A DNA stretch of 64,000 nucleotides, taken from Mahella australiensis 50-1 BON (GTDB lineage Bacteria > Bacillota > Clostridia > Mahellales > Mahellaceae). The notes under the pieces are model-generated. The model ran no database searches and was not told the origin of the DNA. It saw only the letters and a program-made list of their open reading frames with translations. Of the stretch, positions 17,337-26,284 are shown piece after piece. A program made the translations under genes and the position numbers. The stretch covers positions 1,694,001 through 1,758,000 of the forward strand of contig NC_015520.1 of NCBI RefSeq assembly GCF_000213255.1. The letters run 5' to 3'. The number at the start of each line of letters is the position of its first letter. The stretch's first letter is position 1.

Positions 17337-18404
17337 TTATCCTAAATATATACTATATGCAAATATATAAATAGGTACCACACCGGTGATCGCATTACCA
17401 CTCTCAGCATATACACCGCCAATATCATAATAATGCATAAAAGATATTGCTCCACTTATCAAGCATGACATACTTGCCGTAGAAGGTGATGTATTTACAG
17501 TAGCAGTGAAAATGCCTTGACCATCAGTAGTAACGGTCGCAGTTCTGTATATTAAATCTGTGGGATCCCAATTCGGATTGAAGACAGTTACAGTAATCGT
17601 AGCATTAGGAAGTACATATCCATTAACGCCTGCTACACCCTTAACAGTTATTGTACTACTACCATTCACTCTGTAAAGAGTCGTTCCATAATATGTAGCG
17701 TATCCGCCACCGCCAAATTCAGTGATATAAATTTCATCTGCAAGATATTCAGGAGAAACCGTTAACGTATAATTTGTTCCTGTAATTGCATTCCCATCTG
17801 TCGAAGCAACTCTCACATAATAGCGTCCTGGACTTAAAGAAACTTTATTGTCAGTCATAATTTCTTTCACCATTGAACCATCAGATAAATTGGTGTATAC
17901 TTCAACTTTATGCCTCATCACAGTTGAGGATTCATCTAATGTAAATGCAACTCTGCTGTAGTCCGGATCACTGGGAACGGTAAATGTAAACCAGTCATTG
18001 TCACACATGGTATTTAATGACCGTACATTAATCGCAGTACTGCCAGATTGATTTAAAGTAAAATTTATTGCTTTTGCTACATTTTCGTCGGCTTCATAAG
18101 GGTCGGTGTTCGTATTAATACCAATGTGAAGTTTGAAAGGTTGGCTTATGCTAGATCCTATATAAGACTGAACAAAAACTGCATTTGTCTTATCGGCTTC
18201 ATTTGTATTATATATACCAACAGCTTCAGACAAGGTTCCGGAGATTCCATTAATATATGTTGGATATTCTGAAGCATCTACTAAAGTCATATTGCCTTCA
18301 CCGTCAACTTCAAACAAGTACAAATCGTAGTCCAATTCAGATGAATTTGGTAAATCCAGTTGTGCATGAAGGACTTGTCCGTTAGAGATTGATCGGATAT
18401 ACAT
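17337..18404 (-). CDS. secreted protein, C-terminal part after a frameshift
   Basis: 355 codons in the frame that continues the secreted protein beginning at 18807. A one-base difference in the GGGG run (plus 18414-18417) separates the frames; without the extra G the text reads TTEGKASMYIRSISNGQ. The segment near residues 130-215 resembles a bacterial pre-peptidase C-terminal (PPC) domain: DNDWFTFTVPSDPDYSRVAF, then LSPGRYYVRVAS and NYTLTVSP. The last 130 residues look like an Ig-like beta domain (TITVKGVAGVNGYVLPNATI). A PPC domain without a protease domain suggests an extracellular binding or structural role. Confidence 0.65.
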   Translation of the reverse strand: MYIRSISNGQVLHAQLDLPNSSELDYDLYLFEVDGEGNMTLVDASEYPTYINGISGTLSEAVGIYNTNEADKTNAVFVQSYIGSSISQPFKLHIGINTNTDPYEADENVAKAINFTLNQSGSTAINVRSLNTMCDNDWFTFTVPSDPDYSRVAFTLDESSTVMRHKVEVYTNLSDGSMVKEIMTDNKVSLSPGRYYVRVASTDGNAITGTNYTLTVSPEYLADEIYITEFGGGGYATYYGTTLYRVNGSSTITVKGVAGVNGYVLPNATITVTVFNPNWDPTDLIYRTATVTTDGQGIFTATVNTSPSTASMSCLISGAISFMHYYDIGGVYAESGNAITGVVPIYIFAYSIYLG

Positions 18405-18807
18405 ACTTGCTTTCCCCTTCAGTAGTTAAATAATCAGTAAAGGTAGTATAAAAGCTACTATCAACTACTGTGGTTGCTCTTAATTGTTCTGATCTTTTAA
18501 TTCCTTTTTTTGGATCGAGTGAAGTATCTGCAATTATTCTGGTAGCTATTCGTTTACCTATTCTTGGTGTCAATTCATCTTTGCTGACATAATGCGTAGT
18601 GGGCTTTTTGAGATTTATATTACCCCTATTTCCAATTGTAACAGATGAATTTGGATCAACATTCAACGTATCACTATCTGCCAAACAGCTTTGATAATCA
18701 TCATTTCCCTTTGCTTGTGCGGTTGGCATAAGGATAAAAGTCATGACTAATACAGATAGAAATAGACTACAAAGCTTTCTTAAATTTTTCTTTTTCACCA
18801 AACTCAT
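18382..18807 (-). CDS. secreted protein, N-terminal part (same gene as 17337-18404)
   Basis: 141 codons. Basic MSLVKKKNLRK, a hydrophobic core (LCSLFLSVLVMTFILM) and an AQA cleavage site near 32 form a signal peptide. The mature part has no known domain up to TTFTDYLTTEG, where the frame breaks at a GGGG run. AAAAGGCAG precedes the ATG. Corrected, the whole product would have about 490 residues. The break may be a real mutation, phase variation at G4, or a sequencing error. Confidence 0.65.
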   Translation of the reverse strand: MSLVKKKNLRKLCSLFLSVLVMTFILMPTAQAKGNDDYQSCLADSDTLNVDPNSSVTIGNRGNINLKKPTTHYVSKDELTPRIGKRIATRIIADTSLDPKKGIKRSEQLRATTVVDSSFYTTFTDYLTTEGESKYVYPINL

Positions 18808-18840
18808 CTGCCTTTTATTAAATGTTTATCAATTTATACA

Positions 18841-19164
18841 TATTATATATCGGTTATATTAGGAAAAAAATTAGACTAATTTTATATTTCCTTCCTTTTC
18901 TTGCTTTCTTCACCTTCAAATATGTAAATTTCGAATGCCCAGCCACACCTGCACGGAGGTTTAGTTAGCCACACCTTTACGGTAAAACTGCCGCGCCGTC
19001 GCGGTACTCAGCCAAATTGACAAAAGCCTCCTTGTACGGTATCATTTACTTGCATTTATTCATGCACAGGATAGGACAATGCTGGGGAGCGACTTGAGCA
19101 GTGTATGAGGAGTACCGTTGTGATACCGATCTTTTTGCGTTTACACGAGATACAGCTGGCATTA
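18841..19164. other. spacer with possible IS remnant
   Basis: No gene is seen. It contains two direct repeats, AGCCACACCTGCACGG (18941-18956) and AGCCACACCTTTACGG (18967-18982), 14 of 16 identical, in a locally GC-rich patch. Multiple direct repeats near an end are known in IS21-type elements, but no transposase text survives. Confidence 0.3.
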
Positions 19165-19563
19165 GCATAACTCATACCTCCAATTTGCTCTTCTATATAT
19201 AAGAGGGCTAGAAGAGTGAAATAGTTTCATAACCAGCCATGAAAATTTTTACCGAAATGAAGTGTTTCATAATATGCCGAATTCACCTACTACAGGCTAA
19301 TCATATATGAGGGGTATTGTGCTATTGAGAAATCATTCATGCTCCTATATGCCCTATATGCATAGCATAAGAAAAGACAGGGTATCATACCCTGCCTATA
19401 TCCTTCCTATAGTGCATATCCTTGAATTTTATCTTCTGTACGCTTTCATACGCCTTGCCCAAAACCGCATCCAGGTTATCAGCCACAGCCGTAACGCCAA
19501 GCACTCGACCGCCTGCCGTATAATAAGTATTGCCTTCTTTTTTTTGTTCCGGCGTGGAACACT
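19165..19563. repeat. purD-downstream module plus purD 3' end, best preserved copy
   Basis: Aligns base for base with 21325-21722, including the region around ATATGAGGGGTATTGTGC, the terminator hairpin and about 180 bp of purD. Similarity begins at GCATAACTCATACC and ends abruptly inside purD at GGCGTGGAACACT. Only about twenty differences are visible, so it is the youngest of the copies. Confidence 0.9.
19385..19563 (-). pseudogene. purD 3'-end fragment
   Basis: Codes KKEGNTYYTAGGRVLGVTAV, then DAVLGKAYESVQKIKFKDMH and YRKDIGRV, the last 58 or so residues of PurD. There is no start and no catalytic part. The purD stop and terminator are kept. Confidence 0.88.
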
Positions 19564-19584
19564 GAAACAATATAGAACCCCCAA

Positions 19585-20334
19585 TTAGTTTTCGAGAATC
19601 TTCTTAGCGTCTTCACTATATTTGACATCATAGTTCTTTTTAATTTCTTCTTTTTGCTTATTGAAGTACTCTTCAGCTTTTTGAGGGTTATCCCTTATAT
19701 CAATGGAAGCAGATTGTAAAATTGACTGCTGTAATTTGGCTATTGATAATTCTTTTTGAACTGTAGGCGCGAGGTACTCCATATATTCTTCTACACTCAT
19801 TCCCATTCCCTTAGCGAAGTCTTCCATATTTGTATATGCTTCAACTGCTGCATTTTTATCAACAACTGTTAGCTTACCGCTTAATATATCGTCATAAGTT
19901 TTTTTATTATCCTCAAGATATTTTTTGGCTTCATTTAGAGAAACGTCACAATTTCTTTTTACAGCTTCTTGGTATAAAATTTCTTTTTCTATCAATGAAT
20001 TAAGCACCTTTTCTTTGGTTGGTTGTTCTGGCATCACGTTTTGCAATTCCTCCTTAATAGAAGGATCCTTTAATATTGACTCTTTAATTTCCTTGCTTTG
20101 AAGTTCATATGTCTTCTCGCGCATTAACATAGCTAAATCTAAATCCTTTTGTGTTATACGAGTATTGCCTACAGTTGCGATTGTTACATCGCTTTTTTGC
20201 CCTCTAATAGAGGCTGCTTGTTTCCCAATATAGGACCAAATATCTTCAGCAAAACCTGTATTTATTGCTAAAAAAGCAATAAATATCACAACAACTATAG
20301 TTATAACAATAATTGAACTTCTTTTTTTCAACAT
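19585..20334 (-). CDS. SurA-N-type exported chaperone-like protein
   Basis: 249 residues from ATG 20334, with GGAAGGTG 6 nt upstream. Residues 1-30 form a membrane anchor or uncleaved signal (SSIIVITIVVVIFIAFLAI). Residues 50-250 match the helical SurA N-terminal domain seen in PrsA/SurA foldases (VGNTRITQKDLDLAM, LIEKEILYQEAVKRN). No rotamase (parvulin) domain follows, so it is a chaperone-only form or a short relative. Its C-terminus is charged. It sits beside secreted-protein genes, which suggests a role in folding or delivery of exported neighbours (inference). Confidence 0.7.
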   Translation of the reverse strand: MLKKRSSIIVITIVVVIFIAFLAINTGFAEDIWSYIGKQAASIRGQKSDVTIATVGNTRITQKDLDLAMLMREKTYELQSKEIKESILKDPSIKEELQNVMPEQPTKEKVLNSLIEKEILYQEAVKRNCDVSLNEAKKYLEDNKKTYDDILSGKLTVVDKNAAVEAYTNMEDFAKGMGMSVEEYMEYLAPTVQKELSIAKLQQSILQSASIDIRDNPQKAEEYFNKQKEEIKKNYDVKYSEDAKKILEN

Positions 20335-20351
20335 GATCGTCACCTTCCTAT

Positions 20352-20848
20352 TTAATAATTTATAACAGTTTTAGAAAAAGAAGCTGGTATACACTCAGGC
20401 ATATACATCCACACATTGCCTTCTTCATACATATTCTGGTCAGTTCCATAGAATAATAAATCCGTTCCATTTTCTCCACTAACAACTAAGTCGTCAGGAT
20501 CAATAATACTTGGAGGATGCGTAAAGCTAATAAAGTGTCCGATTAAGCCACCATTTTTATACCAATCTATATACATTAAGTGTAAATTAATTGGAAAAGG
20601 CCTTATTGTTCCGTCCTGAGCAATACCAGTTAAAGAACTAGACGTTACCGTTTTACTTACAACATTACCACCACTATAGTTATAGTGATAGCGATATCCC
20701 ACTCTAACAGTTAAGGCTTGCGCAGTAAAAATTACCCCTACGTCATTAACCCACGTATATGCATAAACGGATCTCGATTCAGCATAATCGAGAGTATCCG
20801 CAGCTTTTCCGTTATCAATTGGTAAATATAAAAATATAGAAATTCCAT
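20352..20848 (-). pseudogene. hypothetical protein with 5' frameshift
   Basis: ATG 20848 has GGAG 7 nt upstream, but after MEFLYF the frame fails. The main frame is open from just inside this point to the stop at 20352 and has no start of its own. Adding one T in the T5 run (plus 20830-20834) gives MEFLYFLYLPIDNGKAADTL, then ESRSVYAYTWVNDVGVIF and onward for about 165 residues. The product has no recognised family; it looks extracytoplasmic and aromatic-rich. It ends 18 bp before the SurA-like gene starts, so the two are probably one operon. Confidence 0.5.
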
Positions 20849-21172
20849 TTTATCACTCCTCAAATCGCATAATAGTATTTGTAAAGACAAACCAATATAA
20901 TTCCCAGCAGTTCTTCTCAGTGAGCCCTGTATCCAAATGCCCACAAGCCTGCCACCTTATTTCTCTCGCTTGTTGCATATCAACGAGTAAGCAATCACAT
21001 TTTCGTATTCAACTAATCAACCACTTATTAGCACTACCCCTATCAACATTATTCTTTTGCCCGGTGAACTGCTTAAACAAACCCGTCACACTATCCATTC
21101 AAGGAAATCCTGTGGATTTATACCAACCGTTTGCTTACAGTAATATAATACTACCCGATCTATTATTTGTCT

Positions 21173-21190
21173 ACTACCCGATCGGGTAGT
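21173..21190. promoter_or_regulatory. 18-bp perfect palindrome, possible operator
   Basis: ACTACCCGATCGGGTAGT, identical to 14043-14060. A perfect half-site ACTACCCGATC lies 24 bp to the left (from 21149), spaced as expected for cooperative binding. Confidence 0.45.
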
Positions 21191-21196
21191 CTTTTG

Positions 21197-21328
21197 TTAA
21201 TAATTTTCCAATGTTTGTTCATGGCTTATAATTCCATGTTCAATGGCAATGGCTACAGCTTCAGAAACACTGTGTACACCGAGCATTTCCGTCTGCTCGC
21301 CTGACAACTCCATCTTGCTTTCACGCAT
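21197..21328 (-). CDS. 43-residue ORF, LuxR-tail-like (shortened copy)
   Basis: ATG 21328 has GGAGG 8 nt upstream, a very good RBS. The product reads MRESKMELSGEQTE, then MLGVHSVSEAVAIAIEHGII, then SHEQTLENY. Compared with 14044-14196 one C is missing near 21208, which ends the frame seven residues early. It is either a genuine small protein or the scar of a LuxR-type gene. Confidence 0.4.
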   Translation of the reverse strand: MRESKMELSGEQTEMLGVHSVSEAVAIAIEHGIISHEQTLENY

Positions 21329-21530
21329 AACTCATACCTCCAATTCGCTCTTCTATATATAAGAGGGTTAAAAGGGTGAAATAGTTTCACAATCAGACAT
21401 GAAAATTTTTATCGAAATGAAGTATTTCATAATATGCCGAATTTACCTACTACAGGCTAATCATATATGAGGGGTATTGTGCTATTGAGAAATCATTCAT
21501 GCTCCTATATGCCCTATATGCATAGCATAA

Positions 21531-21557
21531 GAAAAGACAGGGTATCATACCCTGCCT
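21531..21557 (-). terminator. intrinsic terminator of the purine operon
   Basis: On minus, CAGGGTATGATACCCTG overlaps the region just after the purD stop and is followed by TCTTTTC. The same hairpin is kept in the module copies near 9350-9375 and 19371-19396. Confidence 0.7.
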
Positions 21558-22810
21558 ATATCCTTCCTATAGTGCATATCCTTGAATTTTATCTTCTGTA
21601 CGCTTTCATACGCCTTGCCCAAAGCCGTATCCAGATTATCGGCCACAGCCGTAACGCCAAGCACTCGACCGCCAGCCGTATAATAAATATTGCCTTCCTT
21701 CTTCGTTCCGGCGTGGAACACTATGACGTCCGGGTCGTCTATATCATCCAATCCCATTATAGGATAACCCGTGGTATAGTGCGCGGGGTAGCCGCCCGAG
21801 GCTAAGACAATACACGCCGCCGCTTTGTCATACCATGCGACCTTTATTTCATCCAGCCGCCCGTCTATTATGGCCTCCATTATACCGACCAGATCACTTT
21901 TTAGAAGCGGCAATACCGCCTGAGCCTCCGGGTCCCCGAAGCGCGCGTTGTATTCCAGCACCTTAGGTCCATCATCGGTCAGCATCAGGCCAAAGTACAG
22001 CACACCCTTGAATAGTCGGCCTTCTGCAGCCATCGCCGCTATGGTCGGGTATATTATCTCTCGCTCCACCCTCTGTTTTACATCTGGCGTATAATAAGGG
22101 CTTGGAGCTATAGCACCCATACCGCCGGTATTAGGCCCTTTATTGCCGTCATAGGCGCGTTTATGGTCCTGCGCGCTTATCATCGGTACAACCGTTTTGC
22201 CGTCGCTGAATGCCAACACCGATACCTCATGCCCGGTTAGGTATTGTTCTATGACCACTCGGCTGCCTGCTTCTTTGAATACTTTGTCCAGCATGATGGA
22301 TTTCAAGGCTGCCAGCGCATCCTGCCTGTCCATGGCCACTGTAACGCCTTTACCCAAGGCCAAACCGTCGGCCTTTATAACGATGGGAACGGGACATTTT
22401 TCTACATATGCCGCGGCTTTTTCATAATCGTCGAATACCTCATATTTGGCCGTGGGTATATTGTACTTATGCATCAACTGCTTGGCAAACGCCTTACTGG
22501 CCTCTATGGCCGCGGCATCGCGGCGTGGGCCGAATGCCCGGCATCCGACGGCCTCCAGCGCATCCACCATACCCATGGCCAGCGGGTCATCTGGCGCCAC
22601 AACGGTCAGATCAATGGCGTTTTGTTTAGCAAAATTCACTACGCCATCTATATCGGTGGCCTTTATATCTATACATCGGGCGATGTCGGATATGCCGCCA
22701 TTGCCTGGCGCACAGTATATCTCATCGACTTCATGGCTTTGGGCTATTTTCCATGCCAACGCATGTTCGCGCCCGCCGCTTCCTATTATTAACACCTTCA
22801 AAGCCTTCAC
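21545..22810 (-). CDS. purD: phosphoribosylamine-glycine ligase
   Basis: Adds glycine to phosphoribosylamine with ATP, step 2 of purine synthesis. 421 residues, the usual length. IGSGGREHALAWK at the N-terminus, ATP-grasp middle, and YNARFGDPEAQAVLPLL (metal/ATP site) are all intact. The GTG at 22810 is 4 bp from the purH stop; a TTG at 22801 would give the canonical N-terminus MKVLIIGSGGREHALAW and is a real alternative. It is the last gene of the pur operon. Its 3' end and interior occur as decayed copies at 9360, 14521 and 19385. Confidence 0.96.
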   Translation of the reverse strand: MKALKVLIIGSGGREHALAWKIAQSHEVDEIYCAPGNGGISDIARCIDIKATDIDGVVNFAKQNAIDLTVVAPDDPLAMGMVDALEAVGCRAFGPRRDAAAIEASKAFAKQLMHKYNIPTAKYEVFDDYEKAAAYVEKCPVPIVIKADGLALGKGVTVAMDRQDALAALKSIMLDKVFKEAGSRVVIEQYLTGHEVSVLAFSDGKTVVPMISAQDHKRAYDGNKGPNTGGMGAIAPSPYYTPDVKQRVEREIIYPTIAAMAAEGRLFKGVLYFGLMLTDDGPKVLEYNARFGDPEAQAVLPLLKSDLVGIMEAIIDGRLDEIKVAWYDKAAACIVLASGGYPAHYTTGYPIMGLDDIDDPDVIVFHAGTKKEGNIYYTAGGRVLGVTAVADNLDTALGKAYESVQKIKFKDMHYRKDIGRV

Positions 22811-22814
22811 CCCA

Positions 22815-24359
22815 TCAATGTCTGAAATGGCGCATGCCGGTGAATACCATGGCTATGCCGTATTTATCGGCCATATCTATAGACTCCTGATCCCTTATGG
22901 AACCGCCGGGCTGTATGATGGCCGCTATGCCTGCCTTACCTGCGGCTTCAACGCAGTCGGAGAATGGGAAGAACGCATCGGAGGCCAGTACCGCTCCTCT
23001 TACCTTATCGCCACTCCTGGTTATGGCATGTTCCACCGCCCATATGCGGTTTACCTGACCCGGGCCTATGCCCAGCGATTGTTTATCCTTGGCTATGGCT
23101 ATACCGTTGGACTTAGTATATTTCACGACTTTCCACGCAAATATCAAATCTTCCATCTGCTGCGCTGTGGGCTTGGCCTTGGTAACAACCTTGAGGTCCT
23201 CATCGTTAAGCAGTTGATCATCTATGGTCTGCACCAGCAGACCGCCTGCCACCTTCTTCATATCCAGGGCATCGGCCGGCAACGGCTTCGATATGTCATC
23301 TATGGCCAATATGCGTATGTTCTTTTTGCTTTCCAGCACCTTCAATGCCCCTGGCGTATATGATGGCGCCATGACGATCTCTATAAAGGTCTTGTTTATT
23401 TCCTGCGCCGTCGCCTCATCGATCTCGCGGTTGGCCGCCACTATGCCGCCGAATATGGAAACTGGATCGGCTTCATATGCCTTAACATAGGCTTCATGTA
23501 TCGTATTGGCTGTGGCTACGCCGCATGGATTGGCATGCTTGGCCGCGACGACGGTCGGCTCGGTGAATTCCTTGAGCAGCATGAGCGCACCGTTGGCATC
23601 GTTTATATTATTGAAAGAAAGCTCTTTGCCGTGAAGCTGCTTTGCAGCCGCCAGCGTACCCGTATTGTCGCCGATTTCCCTATAGAATACGGCGCTCTGG
23701 TGCGGATTCTCACCATAACGCATATCCTGGGCTTTCTCAAACGTCATGGTGAATACGGGCTCAAATGATGCGTCGCCGCGCTGTTGTTTTAGATATTGGG
23801 CTATCATGGCGTCGTAATGCGCCGTCAATTGGAATACCTTGGCGGCCAGTCGGAATTTGGTCTCGCGGCTGACATCGCCGGTCTGCTCTATCTCTGCCAA
23901 TACGCTTTCGTAATCGGCGGGATCGGTCAATACTGCCACATCCTGATAGTTTTTAGCGGCCGCGCGCAGCATTGTCGGCCCGCCTATGTCTATATTCTCT
24001 ATGGCCTCGGCCAAGGTAACGTCGGGTTTGGCTATAGTCCGCCTGAATGGATACAGGTTTATGACCACCATATCTATGGGCTTTATACCCAGCTTATTCA
24101 ACTGCTCCATATGCTGCGGGTTATCGCGCATAGCCAGTATGCCAGCGTGTATGTGAGGGTCCAGCGTTTTTACTCGGCCATCCAGGCACTCCGGAAATCC
24201 CGTAACATCCGATACGTTCGTGACCGATATGCCCGCTTTCTCCAATGCTTTGGCGGTGCCGCCGGTCGATATAATCTCAACGCCCATATCGTGCAAGCGT
24301 CCGGCCAAGGCTTCTACACCGGTCTTATCCGATACGCTTATAAGCGCTCGCTTTATCAT
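22815..24359 (-). CDS. purH: bifunctional AICAR transformylase / IMP cyclohydrolase
   Basis: Last two steps to IMP. 514 residues from ATG 24359 (AGGA 8 nt upstream; [14 protein letters not shown] is the family N-terminus; in-frame starts further upstream are weaker). Residues 1-145 form the MGS-like cyclohydrolase ([13 protein letters not shown]). The rest is the transformylase with the [11 protein letters not shown] motif. It is followed at 4 bp by purD. The structured 158-bp element at 24457-24614 separates it from purN. Confidence 0.96.
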   Translation of the reverse strand: MIKRALISVSDKTGVEALAGRLHDMGVEIISTGGTAKALEKAGISVTNVSDVTGFPECLDGRVKTLDPHIHAGILAMRDNPQHMEQLNKLGIKPIDMVVINLYPFRRTIAKPDVTLAEAIENIDIGGPTMLRAAAKNYQDVAVLTDPADYESVLAEIEQTGDVSRETKFRLAAKVFQLTAHYDAMIAQYLKQQRGDASFEPVFTMTFEKAQDMRYGENPHQSAVFYREIGDNTGTLAAAKQLHGKELSFNNINDANGALMLLKEFTEPTVVAAKHANPCGVATANTIHEAYVKAYEADPVSIFGGIVAANREIDEATAQEINKTFIEIVMAPSYTPGALKVLESKKNIRILAIDDISKPLPADALDMKKVAGGLLVQTIDDQLLNDEDLKVVTKAKPTAQQMEDLIFAWKVVKYTKSNGIAIAKDKQSLGIGPGQVNRIWAVEHAITRSGDKVRGAVLASDAFFPFSDCVEAAGKAGIAAIIQPGGSIRDQESIDMADKYGIAMVFTGMRHFRH

Positions 24360-24456
24360 GTCTATCATCCTTTCTCTTTCTACTGTTCGTATTCGCATTT
24401 CAATTTATAAAATGAAACAAAATTATGCAATGCAAATGATATAAAACCAGAAGACA

Positions 24457-24614
24457 CCTTGAAATATTGCGTAGGCATACTCAATGAGTACAGCGCAGAG
24501 CAAGCGTAGGCCGGGCATGGACGCCCGGCCAGCCGGCACTGAGCATGGACGTGAATTGCCGGCGCTAGCTTGCTCAAGCGGAACAAATTTTTAGTATGCC
24601 AGCAATATTTCACG
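24457..24614. repeat. structured inverted-repeat element inside the pur operon (MITE-like)
   Basis: Outer arms TTGAAATATTGCGTAGGCAT (24459) and its near complement ending at 24612 (two-base indel) flank about 110 bp. Inside are nested pairs GAGCAAGC/GCTTGCTC, a hairpin GGCCGGGC-ATGGAC-GCCCGGCC, and AGCCGGCA/TGCCGGCGCT. No ORF is present. GC content is higher than its surroundings. Confidence 0.7.
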
Positions 24615-24656
24615 AGCGGCTGGAGGTTTTATATCATTGCAGTGGCATTTGTTATT

Positions 24657-25280
24657 TTATAAATACAGATGTACGTGGCGGCCGCTCACCGATAAGCGGC
24701 CTTCGAGAAATAATTTTACGGCTTTTGGCAAAAGCTCATGCTCCACCTCGAGCACCCGGGCGGCCAATGTGTCCGCGGTATCGTCGTCTTTCACTTCTAC
24801 AGCCTTTTGCAGTATGATAGGGCCGGCATCTATGCCCTCATCGACAAAATGGACGGTGGCTCCGCTCACTTTGACGCCATAGTCCAGCACCGCCTGATGC
24901 ACGTGGTGCCCATAGAAGCCCTTGCCGCAAAAAGCCGGTATCAGCGAGGGATGAACGTTTATGATGCGCAAGCGGTACGCGTCTATGAACGGTTTGCTCA
25001 ATATGCCGAGGTATCCCGCCAGCACCACAAGGTCTACGGCATGATCCTCCAGTATCCGCATCATAGCATAATCGCGCTGCTCATCGCTCTCATAATCCTT
25101 ACGCACCACATATCGGGCGTCTATGCCGGCGGCTTTGGCCCGTTCGAGGGCATACGCATCCTTTCTGTTGGATATGACCACCGCTATTTCAGCATCTATA
25201 TATCCCTCGTCTATTTTGTCCATGATGGCCTGCAGGTTGGTACCGCCGCCCGATACCAGTACGCCTATACGCTTTTTCAT
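24657..25280 (-). CDS. purN: phosphoribosylglycinamide formyltransferase
   Basis: Formyl transfer from 10-formyl-THF to GAR. 207 residues. GVLVSGGGTNLQAIMD at the N-terminus, catalytic Asn/His in INVHPSLIPAF, and the Asp of HFVDEGIDAGPII are all present. The ATG overlaps the purM stop by 4 bp, so the genes are coupled. The C-terminal tail (RLSVSGRHVHLYL) is slightly unusual and runs close to the structured element. Confidence 0.95.
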   Translation of the reverse strand: MKKRIGVLVSGGGTNLQAIMDKIDEGYIDAEIAVVISNRKDAYALERAKAAGIDARYVVRKDYESDEQRDYAMMRILEDHAVDLVVLAGYLGILSKPFIDAYRLRIINVHPSLIPAFCGKGFYGHHVHQAVLDYGVKVSGATVHFVDEGIDAGPIILQKAVEVKDDDTADTLAARVLEVEHELLPKAVKLFLEGRLSVSGRHVHLYL

Positions 25281-26284
25281 AGCCTTATACCTTTCGGACC
25301 CTCTTCTATGCTGCCTATTATATGCGTCTGACAGCCTACATTTTCGAAGAACGCCACAGCACCATCGGCCTGATTGGGCGGCAGCGCCATTACCAAGCCT
25401 ATGCCCATGTTAAACGTATTGAACATCGAGGTATCGTCCAGTCCGGATAGGCGCTGCAATATTTGAAATATGGGCGGCCTGTGCCATGCGCCGCGGTCTA
25501 TAACAGCCGTCAGCCCTTTGTTCAGCATACGAGGTATATTCTCTATGAATCCCCCTCCGGTTATATGAGCCATGCCCTTTATATCAAATGCTTTCAGCGC
25601 CTCTAGTACCGGCTTTACATATATGCGCGTCGGCTTTATGAGCTCCTCGCCAAATGTACAGTCGAGTTCATCGCTGTATTCATCCAGTTTATCCATGAGC
25701 AATCGGCGCACCAATGAAAATCCATTGCTGTGTACGCCCGAAGAGGCGAGGCCGATTAGAGCATCTCCTTTTTGTATACGCTGCCCGGTGATTACGTTAT
25801 CTCTGTCAACTATCCCCACTGCGAAGCCCGCCAGATCATATTCACCTGCGGCATACATATCCGGCATCTCAGCGGTTTCCCCGCCTATAAGGGCACAACC
25901 TGCCTCCATGCAACCGTCAGCCACGCCCTTTACCACTTTGGCGGCTTTCGCCGGCTCGAGCTTGCCGGTAGCCAGGTAATCAAGGAAGAATAGCGGTTTA
26001 GCACCCTGGCACAGTATATCATTGACGCACATAGCCACGCAGTCTATACCTACCGTATCATGCCTGTCCAGCGCAAAGGCGATCTTGAGCTTAGTACCTA
26101 CGCCGTCCGCTCCCGATACCAGCACAGGTTCTTTGTACGCATCCTTATCTATGGCGAACAGGCCACTGAAACTGCCTATATCGCCTATAACCCCGGGTAT
26201 AAAGGTACGGGCGACGTGCTGCTTTATAAGGCGCACAGCTTCATAACCGGCGTTTACATCCACGCCGGCATCTTTATAATCCAT
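25277..26284 (-). CDS. purM: phosphoribosylformylglycinamidine cyclo-ligase
   Basis: Closes the AIR imidazole ring using ATP. 335 residues, normal length, starting MDYKDAGVDVNAG. The conserved GGETAEMPDMY, SGADGVGTKLK and ITGGGFIENIPR segments are present. It starts right after the purF stop and overlaps purN by 4 bp. Confidence 0.96.
   Translation of the reverse strand: MDYKDAGVDVNAGYEAVRLIKQHVARTFIPGVIGDIGSFSGLFAIDKDAYKEPVLVSGADGVGTKLKIAFALDRHDTVGIDCVAMCVNDILCQGAKPLFFLDYLATGKLEPAKAAKVVKGVADGCMEAGCALIGGETAEMPDMYAAGEYDLAGFAVGIVDRDNVITGQRIQKGDALIGLASSGVHSNGFSLVRRLLMDKLDEYSDELDCTFGEELIKPTRIYVKPVLEALKAFDIKGMAHITGGGFIENIPRMLNKGLTAVIDRGAWHRPPIFQILQRLSGLDDTSMFNTFNMGIGLVMALPPNQADGAVAFFENVGCQTHIIGSIEEGPKGIRL

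Larger units (their letters stand above)
20965..21544. repeat. reference copy of the repeat module 3' of purD
   Basis: This stretch, directly downstream of intact purD, holds the palindrome, the shortened small ORF, GAGGGTTAAAAGGGTGAAAT, the ATATGAGGGGTATTGTGC block and the purD terminator. Parts of it recur at 9179-9359, 13845-14285 and 19165-19384. Confidence 0.85.
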
